Assembly (NCBI GenBank): GCA_003001975.1
Contig: PVUG01000004.1
Span: 1-64,000 of the forward strand
Reading direction: 5' to 3'
DNA length: 64,000 bases
Source of the DNA: Martelella mediterranea
GTDB lineage: Bacteria > Pseudomonadota > Alphaproteobacteria > Rhizobiales > Rhizobiaceae
The number at the start of each line of letters is the position of its first letter. Positions within the stretch are counted from its first letter, which is position 1. Of this stretch, positions 37,250-47,700 are shown piece after piece. A program made the translations under genes and the position numbers. The notes beneath the pieces are model-generated. The model was not told the origin of the DNA and did no database searches. It saw only the letters and a program-made list of their open reading frames with translations.

Positions 37250-39052
37250 TCAGGCGTGGAGCTTCGGTTTGCGGGCATTGTGTTTCGACGCTTTGCCGGG
37301 ATCGGTCGGCGGGGCCTGGTGCTTGCGGGGCGGCTTGCCGTCCTGCTTGAACTTCGGTTTCGCTTGTCCCGGCTTTTCGCGCAAGTTGCCGGCCGGCGCG
37401 ATCCGGATGCCTTTCTCGAGGCTGCCGGGCTGCCTGATCAGTTCCGCGTAATCGGAAGCCTTGTCGGCGGATATCTCGAAACGGGTTTCGGTGTCATCGA
37501 TTTTGATCCTGCCGACATCGCGCTTGGTCACACCGCCAGCGTTGCAGCTCATCGGCAACAGGAATTTCGGATCGGCGCGCTGCTTGCGGCCGAGCGATAT
37601 GGTGAACCATACACCGTCCTGCATGTCCGGGCCGCGCGGCTCGCGCGCTGACGTGGGTTTGTCTTCGGACCGGCGGGCACGAGCGGGCGACTTCGCCTTG
37701 AGCGCATCGGCGGGAAGCGGCGACAATTCCTCGGGAATGGGATGGGCTGCCCGTTGCAGGCGAAGGAAGGCCGCTGCGATGCGCTCGGGCCCCGCACGCT
37801 CCAGCAATTCGGCGATGATTTCCGCTTCCGCTCCGTCGGGCAGCGCGGAAGAGGCGGCGGTATCGATGATCCGCCGGCGGTAGCGCGCCTCGATATCGGT
37901 AATGCCGGGCGCTGAACGAACCGTCGCCGTCAGCTTCGCCAATGAAAGGACGCGCTGGGCAGCACCTAGCCTGTTTTCCGGGACGATGAGCACGCAGACG
38001 CCCTTTCGGCCGGCGCGACCGGTTCGGCCGGAGCGATGCAACAGGGTTTCCGGGTTGCTCGGCACGTCGGCGTGGATCACGAGGTCGAGGTTCGGAAGGT
38101 CGATGCCGCGCGCCGCCACATCGGTCGCCACGCAGACATGCGCGCGTCCGTCGCGCATCGATTGCAGCACATTCGACCGCTCCGACTGCGCCATTTCACC
38201 CGAAAGCGAAACCACCGCGAAGCCACGATTTGAAAGGCGCGCGGTCAAATGGCGAACGGCTTCGCGTGTGTGGCAGAACACCAGGGCGCTCGAACTGTCG
38301 GAATCGAGCAGCGTATTGATGATGGCGTGTTCGCGCTCGTCGCGCCGCACCAGCATTAACTGATACTCGATGTCGGCATGCTGCTCGCTGGACGCAGTCG
38401 TTTCGATGCGCACCGCGTTCTTCTGCACGGTCCTGGCCAGCTCGGCGATGCCGCGCCGCACGGTCGCGGAGAACAGCAATGTGCGGCGCTCCTGCGGCGC
38501 CGCGCCGAGGATGAATTCCAGGTCATCGCGAAAACCGAGATCCAGCATCTCGTCTGCTTCGTCGAGCACCACGGCGCGAACGGCGCCGAGGTCCAGCGCG
38601 CCCCGCGTGATGTGATCGCGCAGGCGCCCGGGTGTGCCGACGACGATATGGGCGCCGCGGTCGAGTGCGCGGCGTTCGGTGCGCATATCCATGCCGCCCA
38701 CGCAGGTCGCGATCCTGACCTCAGCTGCCGCATAGAGCCAATCAAGTTCTCTTTGAACCTGAATGGCGAGTTCGCGCGTCGGCGCGATAACCAGACCACG
38801 CGGCGCGGCAGCAGGGCCGAAACGCTCATCGTTTCCAAGCAGCGTCGACGCGATAGCGATGCCGAAGGCGACCGTCTTTCCCGAGCCCGTCTGCGCGGAG
38901 ACCAACAAATCGGCGTCAACGTGATCTTCATTCGTCATCGCCATTTGGACCGGCGTCAGCGCGCTGTAGCCTTTCGCCGTGAGGGCTGAGGCAAGGGCCG
39001 GATGTATTTCGGCAATCGGGGATTTGGCGTTGCTATTGGTATTCGGGGTCAT
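37250..39052 (-). CDS. DEAD-box RNA helicase with DbpA-like RNA-binding domain
   Basis: A 600-residue RNA helicase. Motifs are in order: Q motif (GYSALTPVQ), AQTGSGKT, PTRELA, DEADEML, SAT (FSATVRRG), and HRSGRTGRAG. After the helicase core a domain like the DbpA RNA-binding domain follows (VWFTISLGRKQRADPKFLLP), and then a basic tail rich in Lys and Pro (KPKFKQDGKPPRKHQAPPTD). Such proteins remodel rRNA in ribosome assembly or help at low temperature. The ATG at 39052 has AAGGTGG before it; an in-frame extension to 39184 is not supported. Confidence 0.92.
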   Translation of the reverse strand: MTPNTNSNAKSPIAEIHPALASALTAKGYSALTPVQMAMTNEDHVDADLLVSAQTGSGKTVAFGIAIASTLLGNDERFGPAAAPRGLVIAPTRELAIQVQRELDWLYAAAEVRIATCVGGMDMRTERRALDRGAHIVVGTPGRLRDHITRGALDLGAVRAVVLDEADEMLDLGFRDDLEFILGAAPQERRTLLFSATVRRGIAELARTVQKNAVRIETTASSEQHADIEYQLMLVRRDEREHAIINTLLDSDSSSALVFCHTREAVRHLTARLSNRGFAVVSLSGEMAQSERSNVLQSMRDGRAHVCVATDVAARGIDLPNLDLVIHADVPSNPETLLHRSGRTGRAGRKGVCVLIVPENRLGAAQRVLSLAKLTATVRSAPGITDIEARYRRRIIDTAASSALPDGAEAEIIAELLERAGPERIAAAFLRLQRAAHPIPEELSPLPADALKAKSPARARRSEDKPTSAREPRGPDMQDGVWFTISLGRKQRADPKFLLPMSCNAGGVTKRDVGRIKIDDTETRFEISADKASDYAELIRQPGSLEKGIRIAPAGNLREKPGQAKPKFKQDGKPPRKHQAPPTDPGKASKHNARKPKLHA

Positions 39053-39546
39053 GGTCACCACCTTTGTGAGCCGCCGAATAGCATCATGTGCGCGCTCTGG
39101 ATAGCTATAGCTTGCGGGGTTCTGCGCCCCTTGGGACGCCGGGCTAGTGACGACATACCGCCCGGGCTTGGGCTGGACAACCAACTGATTGAGTGCTGAG
39201 CTGATGGATCTGGATGTTATTCACCCGTCTGAAGATTGCCATTCGATACTGCCAACGGAAATGTCCTGAAGATGGATTTCCGACATTCAATGTGCAATGC
39301 ATGGTTGTCATTTCAGAATGCCCATCGACAGGCACCCCAACTGCCGCCCAGAGGTCAAAGGCCTCGAGGCGTGTCAGTCTTGCGAAATTCCATGGTGTAT
39401 TCGGTTCCCCTTGGCTATCAGCGCCAGGCATCGAGCCGATAGCTTACGCATGTGGGATTTGTCGTGTAAGGTGTAAAAGAAGCGGTATGAGACGAAAACT
39501 TGTCTCGCGGCTTGCCATAAGGCTTTTCTCCAACAGGAATGAACAG
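39053..39546. other. Intergenic stretch, nothing recognised
   Basis: No convincing gene is seen between the helicase start and the small gene at 39547. It should carry the divergent promoters of both. Confidence 0.4.
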
Positions 39547-39792
39547 ATGAACGAATTCGACTATATGGTCGAAGCTGCCCTCTATCCCGGTCGCAAGGCC
39601 AAGGGAAGCCGCAGCCCTCGCTACAAGCGGTTTGAGACTGCCGCGGACGCGGTGCGTTTTGCCGTGGAAGAGAGAGACGGCTGCAAGCTTCGGGGATCAG
39701 TGCTGGAGATTAATGAAAACCGCTACGACGACAGACAGATCCGTATGCTGTACGACGCGCCGGATTATCCGCTTGCGCGCAGCGAAAAGTGA
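39547..39792 (+). CDS. Small conserved hypothetical protein (81 aa)
   Basis: An 81-residue basic protein (ALYPGRKAKGSRSPRYKRFE, then AADAVRFAVEERDG) of a type common in Rhizobiales with no known role. ATG 39547 is preceded by CAGGAATGAAC. It lies 61 nt upstream of the first transglutaminase gene. A longer frame back to 39214 has no ribosome site and an unlikely sequence. Confidence 0.7.
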   Translation: MNEFDYMVEAALYPGRKAKGSRSPRYKRFETAADAVRFAVEERDGCKLRGSVLEINENRYDDRQIRMLYDAPDYPLARSEK

Positions 39793-39853
39793 TGGAAGCG
39801 CTCGCTCGCACAGGGCTATCCCGGCACTGTCCGCACGCTCGTTCAGGTGTTGA

Positions 39854-40750
39854 ATGACGACCTTTTCGGTGCGCCATCTCACCGTCTATCGATATCGACG
39901 GCCGGTTGGTTTCGGGCGTCATCGGCTAATGTTCCGCCCCCGTGACAGTTTCGACCAGACGCTTTTGAGCTGCACGCTGAACGTTCACCCGCAGGACGCG
40001 CGCATTCATTGGATCCATGATGTATTCGGCAATTGCATCGCGCTTGTCGATGTCGACGTTTCCGCCTCGGAGCTCGGCTTCGAGACCACAATCGAAATTG
40101 ATCATACGGCGCACATCCCTCTCGATCTGGAGATGGACCAAAGGGCATCCGGCTTCCCGTTTTCCTATGATCCCGAAGAAGCCATCGATCTTGAGAAGAC
40201 CATCGCGCGGCACTACCCCGACCCCGGCGATGAAGTCGGTCGGTGGGCGAAACGGTTTGTGCCCTATGGCAATACGGCGCGCACCGGCCATGTGCTAATG
40301 ACGCTCTGCAACGGCATCAGAGAGAGTTTCAGATATGTCCGGCGCAGCGAATACGGCACCCAGACGCCCGACGAAACGCTTGGGCTTCGCAGCGGTACCT
40401 GTCGCGACTTCGCGCTCCTGATGATGGAGGCGGCCCGCTCGCTCGGCCTCGCCGCCTCTTTCGTGACCGGCTATATCTATGTGCCGGACCGCGACGGTTC
40501 CGTGACGCTGGGCGGCGGCTCGACCCACGCCTGGTGCCAGGTCTATCTGCCCGGCGCGGGATGGGTGGAGTTCGATCCGACCAACGGCATCGTCGGCAAC
40601 CGTGATCTCATCCGCGTCGGCACCGCCCGGGACCCGAGCCAGGCGGTTCCGCTGTCGGGCAGCTACGACGGCGGACCACTCGATTTCGACGGCATGGAAG
40701 TGCAGGTCAATGTCACGACGCAGCCGGACGACATAAACGCGGCAGTCTGA
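39854..40750 (+). CDS. Transglutaminase-like cysteine protease-fold protein
   Basis: A 298-residue cytoplasmic protein. An N-terminal beta-rich domain (bacterial transglutaminase-like N region, YRYRRPVGFGRHRLMFRPRD) is followed by the transglutaminase core with full triad: Cys183 (SGTCRDFALLM), His225 (GSTHAWCQVY) and Asp241 (EFDPTNG). Such enzymes are predicted proteases or peptide-linking enzymes; the natural substrate is unknown. It is followed 129 nt later by a second, related gene on the same strand. Confidence 0.88.
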   Translation: MTTFSVRHLTVYRYRRPVGFGRHRLMFRPRDSFDQTLLSCTLNVHPQDARIHWIHDVFGNCIALVDVDVSASELGFETTIEIDHTAHIPLDLEMDQRASGFPFSYDPEEAIDLEKTIARHYPDPGDEVGRWAKRFVPYGNTARTGHVLMTLCNGIRESFRYVRRSEYGTQTPDETLGLRSGTCRDFALLMMEAARSLGLAASFVTGYIYVPDRDGSVTLGGGSTHAWCQVYLPGAGWVEFDPTNGIVGNRDLIRVGTARDPSQAVPLSGSYDGGPLDFDGMEVQVNVTTQPDDINAAV

Positions 40751-40879
40751 CCACGTTGGCGCGGACATTGCGAAGCGGGCCCGATTTATTCTGCCGTTCG
40801 ACCGGACGGAACGCCATGCTGCCGCGTTACGTGTGTAGACGTGATCGATCAATCAATCAAAGCAGGGGACAGGTACGAC

Positions 40880-41683
40880 ATGAAGATACGCGCTGGCTTC
40901 CATATCGGCTACGACTGCGAACATCCGACGCCGATGCTGCTGACCCTCAACGTCTTCCCGTCCCGCTGGGCGGATCTCCTGACGGCGCAGGTCCTGTCCT
41001 TCGATCGCCCGATCGATGTGTCGGCCTATTCCGATGTTTTCGGCAATGCTTGCAACCGCATCGTCGCGCCACCGGGCAGGACCACGATCTCCACCGCGTT
41101 CGAGATCTATGACGACGGCTTACCCGATCCTGTTCCCTATGGCGCCATTCAGCACCAGATCAACGACCTGCCGGATGACGTTCTGGTCTATCTGCTCGGC
41201 AGCCGCTACTGCGACACCGACCGTCTTGCCGATTTTGCCTGGAGCTACTTCGCCGATACGCCGCTTGGCTGGCCGCGCGTGCAGGCGATCTTGGATTTTA
41301 CCCATCAGCGGATCGCATTCGATTATATGAAGGCCGATCCGTTCAGGACTGCCTTTGGCGGCTTCACAGATGGCGTCGGGGTTTGTCGCGACTATGCCCA
41401 TCTCGCCATCACGCTCTGCCGCTGCCTGAATATCCCGGCGCGTTATTGCACCGGCTATCTCGGCGATATCGGCGTACCGATGGATCCGAACCCGATGGAT
41501 TTCAGCGCCTGGATGGAAGTCTACCTCGGCGGTCGCTGGTATACGGTCGATGCGCGGCACAACAGCCCTCGCATCGGCCGCATCCTGATGGCGAGAGGCC
41601 GCGATGCAACCGATGTGGCGATGTCGACGGCCTTCGGCCCGGCCATTCTCCGGCAGTTCGATGTCGTTACCGAGGAAATCTGA
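40880..41683 (+). CDS. Transglutaminase-like protein, catalytic His replaced by Ser
   Basis: A 267-residue paralogue-type protein. The nucleophile is kept (Cys169 in GVCRDYAHLAI) and the acid is kept (Asp224 in YTVDARHN), but the position of the catalytic His is Ser209 in DFSAWMEVYLGG. It may be inactive, use another base, or bind rather than cleave. The ATG at 40880 has CAGGGGACAGG before it. It ends 33 nt from the stop of ndvB on the opposite strand. Confidence 0.82.
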   Translation: MKIRAGFHIGYDCEHPTPMLLTLNVFPSRWADLLTAQVLSFDRPIDVSAYSDVFGNACNRIVAPPGRTTISTAFEIYDDGLPDPVPYGAIQHQINDLPDDVLVYLLGSRYCDTDRLADFAWSYFADTPLGWPRVQAILDFTHQRIAFDYMKADPFRTAFGGFTDGVGVCRDYAHLAITLCRCLNIPARYCTGYLGDIGVPMDPNPMDFSAWMEVYLGGRWYTVDARHNSPRIGRILMARGRDATDVAMSTAFGPAILRQFDVVTEEI

Positions 41684-41716
41684 ACCGGCGGTGCGTCATT
41701 CACGCCCCCAATGGCA

Positions 41717-44700
41717 TCAGTTCAAAAGCAACGTGTGCTCGCCACCGTCGATCGGCACCCGTGCGATGTTTTCGGACAGCGTCAACGTATCGCCATCCAG
41801 CATGGCCGACCATGCGTCCGCGCCCGGTCGGCCGGCATTATCAACGCGGATATCGAAGCGGGTCTTTTCCACCGTGACTGTGGCCTCGAAACCCGGCCAT
41901 TGCGCCGGGATCGACGGAGCGACCAGCAGGAAGCTACCTTCGCGGCGAATTCCGAGAATACCCTCGACCCCCGAGCGGTACATCCAGCCACCGGAGCCGG
42001 TATACCATGTCCAGCCGCCACGCCCGACATGCGGCGCGACGGAATAGACATCGGCGGCGACGACATAGGGCTCGACCTTGTAGCGGTCGGCATCTTCGGC
42101 GGTGAGGGCATGATTGACGGGGTTCAGCAGCGAGAAGAGCGCCTGCGCCTTGTCGCCGTTTCCCGACTTGGCAAACGCCATGATCGCCCACATGGCCGCA
42201 TGGCTGTATTGTCCGCCATTTTCGCGCAGGCCCGGCGGGTAGCCCTTGATATAGCCCGGATCGCGCGCGCCGTCGTCGAAGGGCGGGGTGAACAGCAGCG
42301 CCAGGCCTTCATCGGGCCGGATGAGGTGCCGTTCGAGCGAAGAAAGCGCGGTCGCGGCGCGGGCCGGGTCCCCGGCGCCCGACAGGACGGCCCAGGACTG
42401 TGCAATCGAGTCAATACGGCACTCCGGATTGTCGCTTGTGCCAAGCCATGTGCCGTCGTCGAAGGTTGCCCGGCCATACCATTCGCCGTCCCAGGCATAG
42501 GTTTCGATGGCTGTGCGCAGCGTTTCGGCGTGGGCGCGCCAGCGGCCGGCGCGCTGCGGATCGCGCCGGTCGGCAAGAGGGGCGCAAAGATCGATTGCCG
42601 CCAGCAGCAGCCAGCCGAGCCAAACGCTCTCGCCCCTGCCGCCTTCGCCGACCCGGTTCATGCCGTCATTCCAGTCGCCGGTGCCCATCAGCGGCAGGCC
42701 ATGCTCTCCGGTCAGTTCAATGGACTGGTCGAGACCGCGCGCCATGTGTTCGAAAAGCGCAGCCTCTTCGACTGCGACAGTCGGATGGAAAAACGCATCG
42801 TGCTGTCCGGGTTCGAGCAGCGGGCCTTCGAGGAAGGGCACGGGTACATCGAGCACGGCGTTATCGCCGGTGGTTTTCACATAGGTCGCGGCGGCGTAGG
42901 CGAGCCAGACCCGGTCGTCGGAGATGCGGGTTCTGACGCCCTGGCCGGACTGGGGCAGCCACCAATGCTGGACGTCGCCCTCGATAAACTGCCGAGAGGC
43001 GGCGCGCAGGAGGTGATGCCGGGTCTCCTCCGGTCGGGCAAAGGTCAGCGCCATTCCATCCTGAAGCTGGTCGCGGAAACCATAGGCGCCGCTTGCCTGG
43101 TAGAAGGCGGAGCGGGCGGTGATGCGGCAGGCAACCGTCTGGTAGAGCAGCCAGCCGTTCAACATGATATCCATCGCCCGGTCCGGCGTTTTCACCTGAA
43201 CGGTCTGCAAAAGATCGCTCCAGTGATCGGTGACCGCCTGCAGGACCGCGTCGAGATCGGCCTCGCGGTAGCGAGCAATCAGGCTGCGCGCCTCGTCCAC
43301 AGAGGTGCATTCACCCAGAAACGAAGTGATCTCCATCGTTTCGCCGGGGCTGATCACGATCGTCCGCTGCAGGGCGGCACAGGGATCGAGGCCAGCGCCT
43401 GTGGCGCCTGAAAGCGGCTGGTCACGACCAAGGGCGCGCGGCCCGGAGGCATTGCCGTGACGGCCGAGGAATTCGCTCCTGTCCGCCGTCCAGGCCGTCT
43501 GTTCGCCGCCAAGGTCGGCAAAAGCGACGCGACCGGGAAAGCCGGCGCTCCACGGATTTCGCGCAAACAGGGCTCCGGTCTTTACATCGATGTCTGTGAT
43601 GACGAACGGCGCCGTAGCACCGCGCGAGCCGCCAAGAACGAGTTCGGCGTAACTTGTGACCGTCAGGCGCCGCGGCCGACCGGACGTGTTGCGGAGCGTC
43701 AGGCGTGAAATCTTGATCGGATCGGCGAGCGGTACGTATTGGAGAAGATCAGCCGAAATTCCGTCTTGCTCATGTTCGAACCGGCTGTAGCCGAAGCCGT
43801 GGCGGGCGATATAGGCCCCTTCGCGCCGGATCGGCTGCGCCGTCGGGCAGAAAAGTTCGCCCGTTTCTTCATCGCGGATATAAAACGCTTCGCCGGCCGG
43901 ATCGGTGACCGGGTCATTCGACCAAGCTGTCAGCTGGTTTTCGCGGCTGTTTTCAGCCCACGTGTAGCCGTTGCCTTCCGCAGAAACCTGAAAACCGAAA
44001 CGGGAATTGGCGATCACATTGATCCAGGGCGCAGGGGTGACCGCATCCGCTTCGAGAATGATCACATACTCCCTGCCATCCTTGTCAAAGCCGCCAAACC
44101 CGTTGAAGAACTCGAGTGCCGGGCGCTGATAGGGCGCAATGTCTTTCCTTGAGGCGCGCTTCGGCCATGCCGGTTTTACCGGCATGGCAGGCAGAGACGG
44201 CAATTGCGGATATTGCTGCGCAATCGGGCCGCGCCCGGCATTCAGCCTGACACGGGCGACCGAATGAAGCTGCGCGAGCGCCTCTGCGCTCATCAGGTCC
44301 GCCCGGAGAACGAAGACCGAGCCCTGTGCCAGTTCGATACCGGGGCGTGGCCGCGACTGGCTGCTGCGATGCGCAGTCTCGATGGCGATCTGCAGGTCCT
44401 GTGTGTAGGACGAGGCACGGGTGTTGACGATGACGAGATCGACTGCAAGGCTCTTCATCCGCCAGTATTCGTGCGCCCGCAGCAATTGATGGACCTGCGC
44501 CATGTCCTGCGCGTCGTCTATGCTGAGTAGCACAATCGGTAAATCACCGGAAATACCGAGATGCCAGAGACCGGACTGGGGTCCGGCGCCGCGCGCAATT
44601 TCGGTTGCCGATGCCCGATAGCGCAGATCCGCGTAGATGATCGGGGCGGCCAATCGCTGAAAATCCGCGACCTCACCCGATTTGACATCGAGATGGCGAA

Positions 44701-47700
44701 GCTGAACCTGGGCCTGGGTCCAGGCGAGCGTCCGGGCGCGTTCGAAGGCGCTGCGGTCGAGATGCCTGTCGATCAGGTCGATGAGTTCGGCACGCGAAGA
44801 AGCGACGACGGTCCAGTAAGCAATGCGGGCGGACTTACCGGCAGCGACCTTCAAGCGCTGGCGGATCGCGAAAACCGGATCGAGCACTGTGCCGACCGTA
44901 TTCGAAAGCGGCGTGTCGCCCGCCATGGATGTCGCGGTGGCGACCGTATTGCCTCGACCGATGAAACGGGCCCGGTCGGTCTCGTATTGCGGGTCGGCGG
45001 CGGGTTGGCCTTCGATCACGGCAAAATGGGCGGCCCATATGCGGGGCTCATCAGGCGTGCGCGGGCGACGGGTTGCGATCAGCGCGCCGTATTCTGCAGC
45101 ATACTCCGTCTGGACGAACATCTTCGAAAACGCCGGGTGGGCGGTATCGGCCGAAGCCGGCGCGAGAACCAGTTCGGCACAGGATGTGATTTCGATTTCG
45201 CGGGGGCGCCTGCCGGTGTTGGAGATGGAGACGCGCCGAACCTCACAGTCGTCCTCGCCCGAAACCAGCACCTCCATTGTCGTGGTCAGCGTATCGTGAA
45301 CAGAGACGAAACGGGCCTTGTCTTCGTCGAAAACGACATGGCCGCCTTCGTCATCGTCGCTGAGCGGCCGGGCGCCTGCGGACCAGACCGCACCATCATC
45401 GACATCGCGCAGAAAGATCGGCGAACCGTCATCATCGCAGGTGACGTCCTCATGCCAGCGTGTGACGGTAAGGTCGTGCCAGCGGCTGTAGCCGGAGCCG
45501 TTGTCCGTCAGCATCACCGCATAGCGGCCGTTCGAAAGCAGATGGGTTGCCGGAGGGCCGGTCACGACCCCGGAAAGTCGCCGTGATGTATCGGGACCCA
45601 GTGAGGATTTGACGGGCGAGACCGGAGCGTCTTCGATCTTTTGACGCTCGTTGGTCACCGTGCGGGGTATACGTTCCTGCAACAGCAGTTCACAAGCTTG
45701 AATGATCGGTTCGCGATGGAAATAGGCGCGCATGATTCCGTCATCGAGCGTGTTGGCGATGGCGACAATCGTCATGCCTTGATGGTGGGCCATGCTTGTG
45801 CGCACGATTGCGACCTTATCATTCTCGGGGAACCTCGCAGGCGTGAAATCCAGCGCGTCGTAAAAGCCATAGCGCCCGAGGGCACCCAGGGAGGCCAGCC
45901 GGACATAGTTCGCACATGCGGCCTTCGGATCGATCATTGAGGCGAGACCGGTTGCATAGGGCGCTATGACGGCATTTTCGGAAAGGCCGCGCTTCAGCCC
46001 GAGGCCGGGAACGCCGAAATTGGAATACTGATAGGTCAGTTCCGTATCACGGGCATTGTAGGCGGATTCGGAAATGCCCCATGGCGTGCCAAGCTTGACG
46101 GCATAGGCTTGCTGGCGCCGGACCACAAGCCGGTTGGTCTGCGCAAGCAGGCTGGTTTCCGATGCGCGCATGACCAGAGAGGGCATCAGGTATTCGAACA
46201 TCGAGCCTGACCACGAGATCAGTGCCGAGGCCCGTCCGACCGGCGTTGCGGAGCGTCCGAGCAGGAACCAGTGCCGGGTCTCGACATCGCCCTTGGCGAT
46301 TGCGAACAGGCTCGCCAGTCGGGCTTCGGAGGCCAGAAGATCATAACAGTTCTCGTCAAGACTTTCGTCCGGCAGAGAGTAGCCGATCGAAAGAAGCTTG
46401 CGTTCGGGATCGAGCAGGAAGGCGAAATCCATCGCCGTTGCCATCGCCCGCGCTTCGCTCGCTATCGCCAACAGTCGGATATCCAGACACCTGTCAGCCA
46501 GGCGATCGCGCCGATCCTCGGCCAAGCGACTGTTCAGGGTGCCGAGCCAGAAAATGAGGTCGCCGGAGGAACCCTCACCGGTTTTGGGAATGGTTTTCCA
46601 TGCTGCGGCGATAGCCTTGTTGCAAAGGCGGATCAGAATGGGGCCCAACGTTTCAAAGGACTCTGATCCGTTCAGCCGGAGTTCAATATCGACGAGTAGG
46701 CCAGTCAGCCGCTCATCAGCGTGTCTGCCATTTCCGGAGGTCGCGTCGAGCGCCTGCCGGGCCAGTGTCAGACTGTCGGTCAGCCCTGTCCGTATATTTG
46801 AAGCCGAAGGCGCTGCCACCCAGGATTCACAGGCATTGGCAAGGGCAAGCAGATGCCCCGCGAGGTTGCCGCTGTCGACCGAAGAGACGTAGGCGGGATC
46901 GAGAACGCGCATGTCATCGGTCGCATACCAGTTGAAGAGGTGGCCTTTGTACTTGGCCAGTGTCCTCACTGTTTTCAGCGTAGCCTCAAGCCTGTCGGCG
47001 GTCTCGACCTTGCCGGTCCAGCCAAAATCGCGGGCCGCGACGGTAGAGAGAAGATAGAGCCCGATATTGGTGGGCGAGGTGCGCCGGGCGATGACGGGCT
47101 TCGGATCCTCCTGAAAATTGTCCGGCGGCAACATGTTGCTTTCAGGCGTCACGAAGGTCTCGAAGAAGCGCCATGTCCGGCGGGCGATCAGACGCAGTGC
47201 GATTGCGTCAGCATCGGATGTCGCGCCCCCCACCTTTTCTGCAGGCGGGCGGCTCGTCCAAAGGGCAATGGCGGGCCCCGCCAACCACAAAAGGGCAAAG
47301 GGAAGAATGAGCGGCCATGATGACGGCGACAGCAGGCAGGCAGTCCCGGCGATGGCAAGCGCGATCAGCGTGCCGGGCGCCATGCGGCGGTAGAAACCGG
47401 TTAGGTCGAGGCGCGGGCTGCCCTGCGACTGGGCGGCTGTTGTCCATTCCAGGAAATGGCGTCGGGTGCGATAGAGACGGTTCATCGTCGTCACGACCGC
47501 GTCCGTCATCCGCCATGCCCTGTCGGGAAGAAAGGCAAGGTCGAGACCGGTTCGCAAGGCAGCAAGGCGAAGATCCGCGCCCAGCGTACTCAGGTGACTG
47601 CGCAGATGAATGCCGGTGCTGTGCGGCATAGCTGTGAATAAAACCGGAAGAAAGGCTGTGATTGCCAAAGTGGCGAAGACCAGCGCGGTCGCCACCAGTG

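Noticed and set aside
41711-43411. Long plus-strand frame opposite the end of ndvB
   Set aside because: Antisense shadow of ndvB; no domain and no start signals.
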